Assembly: GCA_018263335.1 (NCBI GenBank)
Contig: JADFCY010000008.1
Location: 1 to 64,000 of the forward strand
Direction: 5' to 3'
Length of the DNA stretch: 64,000 nt
From: Methanolinea sp.
GTDB taxonomy: Archaea > Halobacteriota > Methanomicrobia > Methanomicrobiales > Methanospirillaceae
Below are positions 62,175-64,000 of the stretch, piece by piece (the stretch's first letter is position 1; each line of letters begins with the position of its first letter). The notes below the pieces were generated by a model, which saw only the letters and a list, made by a program, of their open reading frames with translations, did not search any database and was not told the origin of the DNA. The position numbers and the translations under genes are program-made.

Positions 62175-63311
62175 ATGAGGAGCTACTGGAAGTGTGTGAC
62201 ATTCATCGCCCTTTTCTGTCTTGTGGTACAGGGCGTTGCAGCAATATCGGTGGGTAACATTGCCATCACGCCCTCAACGGACCTTGTCTCAGGGCAGACC
62301 CAGGTCAGGTCAACCTTTATCATCAATTTCCCCCCCAGCGGAGGGTATACGTTCGACGATGCGAACAGCCTGCAGCTTGCAAGCGAGATGGCCAATCCCA
62401 GCTGGACATATGCGATCGTGCTGGACGGGATCGAGAACCCATCCAAGACTGAAATCGGCCAGAACATCAATATTAACGGCTGGCTCCTCTCGTACCCTTC
62501 AAAGCGTGAACTCTCCATGAAAGTGACCATGGAGGGGCTCGCACCGACCGTGAGCGGCTCCGAAGAGAAGATCGTTATTGCGGTGAGGGAGCTTGACAGC
62601 AGGGGTGCAAAGATCGGAAGTTCCGAGGTGGTCAAGAAGAAGATGGTGATCAACCCTGCCCAGATAGGGGCCTCCATCAGTCAGGCCAAGGACGCGCTCT
62701 CTGCGGTCAGGGGGCAGATTGACCAGCTCATTGCATCAGGCGTTGATGTCTCGCCGGCCGAGCAGAAATACAGCGAAGCCAGTTCCGCTATCCACAGCGC
62801 GGAAACCGCCTCTGATTATTCAAAGGCCCAGCAGTCGTTGAACACCGCCAACGCTGCTATCGCCGAAGCAGAAGTGCTTGCCAGGGAACTGGGAATACAG
62901 AAGGGTATCAATGACGTGGACGCGGTCATTGGGCAGGCGAATGCCCTTATCACCGATTTCAGGGTGAACAGGAGCATGAGTTCCGATCCCCGCCTTACCC
63001 CGATCATCCTCGCCTATGACAATGCTGCAAACCTTGTCAGCACGGCAAAAGACGAACTCTCAAGGAAAGAATACGACCAGGCGGTAGCCAAAACATACGA
63101 TGCCAGGGTGAAGGCAGACGAAGCTCTTGCCGAGGCACTCAAGCTGAAGGAGCAGCTCGATGCGAATCCTTTCGCTGCAGTGGGTACCATGTTTGCCGGA
63201 GTCCTCACCGGGGGGATCGTGATTGTCATTGCGGTGGCGGTAATCGCGGTGGTCGCCGTGATCGCGCTCCTCCTCTTCCGCCGACGCCGGAAATGGGACG
63301 AGTTGGGCTGA
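62175..63311 (+). CDS. Membrane-anchored coiled-coil surface protein linked to cetZ
   Basis: A 378-residue protein with a signal peptide (CVTFIALFCLVVQGVAA), a beta-rich domain (about 25-150), a long helical region rich in Ala, Glu, Gln and Ser (about 165-325, likely coiled coil), a C-terminal transmembrane helix and a basic tail RRRRKWDELG. Most of it would lie outside the membrane. I start at ATG 62175; GTG 62166, overlapping the cetZ stop, would add three residues. It may couple CetZ filaments to the envelope. I do not know the family. Confidence 0.75.
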   Translation: MRSYWKCVTFIALFCLVVQGVAAISVGNIAITPSTDLVSGQTQVRSTFIINFPPSGGYTFDDANSLQLASEMANPSWTYAIVLDGIENPSKTEIGQNININGWLLSYPSKRELSMKVTMEGLAPTVSGSEEKIVIAVRELDSRGAKIGSSEVVKKKMVINPAQIGASISQAKDALSAVRGQIDQLIASGVDVSPAEQKYSEASSAIHSAETASDYSKAQQSLNTANAAIAEAEVLARELGIQKGINDVDAVIGQANALITDFRVNRSMSSDPRLTPIILAYDNAANLVSTAKDELSRKEYDQAVAKTYDARVKADEALAEALKLKEQLDANPFAAVGTMFAGVLTGGIVIVIAVAVIAVVAVIALLLFRRRRKWDELG

Positions 63312-63735
63312 GGCCACATTTTTCCGGCTTTTTTTTGGTTTTTTTCGCGGGAGCACTCCCGATTCCCTTTGTAAATAGAGAGTGTGTGCCTTTCAGAGAA
63401 GCAGGAAGGATGTCTTTTCTAGGGGGACCAAAGTCTTGGGGTGCCCGGGTGAGGGCGCCCTTTTCCCCTGCCGCCTCCCCGGGTACGTGACAGCGTGAGG
63501 TCTGGGTGGTGCAGGGCAACGTGATCCTTCCTTGTCACCAGTCTTGTCCTATCGTGTGGTAGGGATGCACGAGCGTGCAGGGGTATCAGCCCAGAGAGTG
63601 CCATTGTCAGAAAAAGTACGGTCCTTGATCAAGGAGAGAGTTGACCGCTAAAAAAAATGCGGGGGACGGGGAAACGCCGCGGGGGCTTTCCGCCCTTCCA
63701 TTTACCGGACGGACCCGTCGGCCGGAAAAATTTAC
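63312..63735. other. Intergenic region, convergent gene ends
   Basis: About 420 bp with no gene I can support. T-rich tracts at 63330-63349 just after the coiled-coil gene look like a terminator. The rest is GC-mixed and shows no repeats or RNA structure that I can recognise. Confidence 0.5.
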
Positions 63736-64000
63736 CTATGTGAATGAGGGATAGGGTGTGAAGGGAAGGCTGATCCCCGCCTTGTCGTAGAGGCCGGGTT
63801 TTGTGAAGACGTCGATATTGATGCTCCCCATCTTCCCGTCCCGCCTGACATAGTACTCGGGGAGCCTGTTCTCGTTATCATATATCGAGAACCAGTAAGA
63901 GAGCTTGAACGTGTGCTTCTCGTACCCGGTAAGCGAGACAAAACTTGCCTGGTCATGGGTGATCACCATGTCAGGGTTCACGTTGTATATGGTCCCTTCG
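63736..64000 (-). CDS. Unknown protein, C-terminal fragment
   Basis: The last 87 residues of a gene that enters from the right edge. The visible part has THDQASFVSLTGYEKHTFKLS, SIYDNENRLPEYYVRRDGKMG and the end PFTPYPSFT; it looks beta-rich and soluble or extracellular. A GTG at 63981 could start a short protein, but the frame stays open to the edge, so a longer gene is more likely. I do not recognise it. Confidence 0.6.
   Translation of the reverse strand, partial: EGTIYNVNPDMVITHDQASFVSLTGYEKHTFKLSYWFSIYDNENRLPEYYVRRDGKMGSINIDVFTKPGLYDKAGISLPFTPYPSFT

Overview
The window comes from a hydrogenotrophic methanogenic archaeon, most likely of the order Methanomicrobiales. Evidence seen in the sequence: genes for formylmethanofuran dehydrogenase, heterodisulfide reductase HdrABC with MvhD, Ftr, Mch, coenzyme B synthesis (aksA/D/E/F), methanopterin synthesis (an MptG fusion), methanogenesis markers 11 and 12, archaeal L7Ae/S28e/L24e, Orc1/Cdc6, CetZ, archaeal box A promoters and many GTG starts. 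Coding DNA is GC-rich, and many genes overlap by ATGA or GTGA. The species cannot be named from this alone. Coordinates reflect my own choice of start codons, and each non-obvious choice is explained in its entry.

Layout. 1-6098 (minus): one operon, fwdG-fwdF-hdrC-hdrB-hdrA-mvhD-fwdD-fwdB(partial), joining the first and last steps of methanogenesis, with ftr divergent at 6525. 7680-15384 (plus): a tightly overlapping operon of methanogenesis marker 11, a radical SAM enzyme, an IorA-like TPP enzyme, aksA, aksD, aksE, an unknown protein and aksF. This is a coenzyme B operon that carries candidates for its unassigned steps. 15442-16783: a stand-alone CheY-like receiver and endonuclease IV. 17072-24297 (minus): a six-gene cluster of an NrdG-like radical SAM protein, Ycf35/DUF1257, a Ycf46-like AAA ATPase, a HEAT/WD40 double-propeller protein, an Hsp70-like protein and DUF2997, with an iteron-like repeat in its promoter region. 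This is the most likely undescribed system here. 24671-36252: endA, trpS, pheS, pheT, hisF, ahcY, ogg, small unknown proteins, nifB and an FKBP lipoprotein.

36253-37276 is a 1 kb AT-rich gap with hairpins and two weak Orc1-binding-like motifs, ending at tRNA-Val(UAC). 37505-44796 (minus): a methyltransferase, mch, orc1/cdc6, an unknown Zn protein, a chorismate lyase-RFAP synthase fusion, apgM and an NDP-sugar epimerase. 44854-49676 (plus): a DUF368 transporter, marker 12 and porCDAB. 49785-52478 (minus): a membrane protein, thrC and a nitrilase-family amidase. 52620-54230 is a non-coding array of eight ~215-bp tandem repeats with mosaic alternative segments. 54405-55647 (minus): rpl7ae-rps28e-rpl24e-ndk. 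55787-60808 (minus): a glycosylation-type membrane operon (FAD oxidoreductase, GT2, flippase, DUF2298) in which the DUF2298 gene appears frameshifted at its start. 60991-63311 (plus): cetZ and a membrane-anchored coiled-coil partner. The window closes with the 3' end of an unknown gene.
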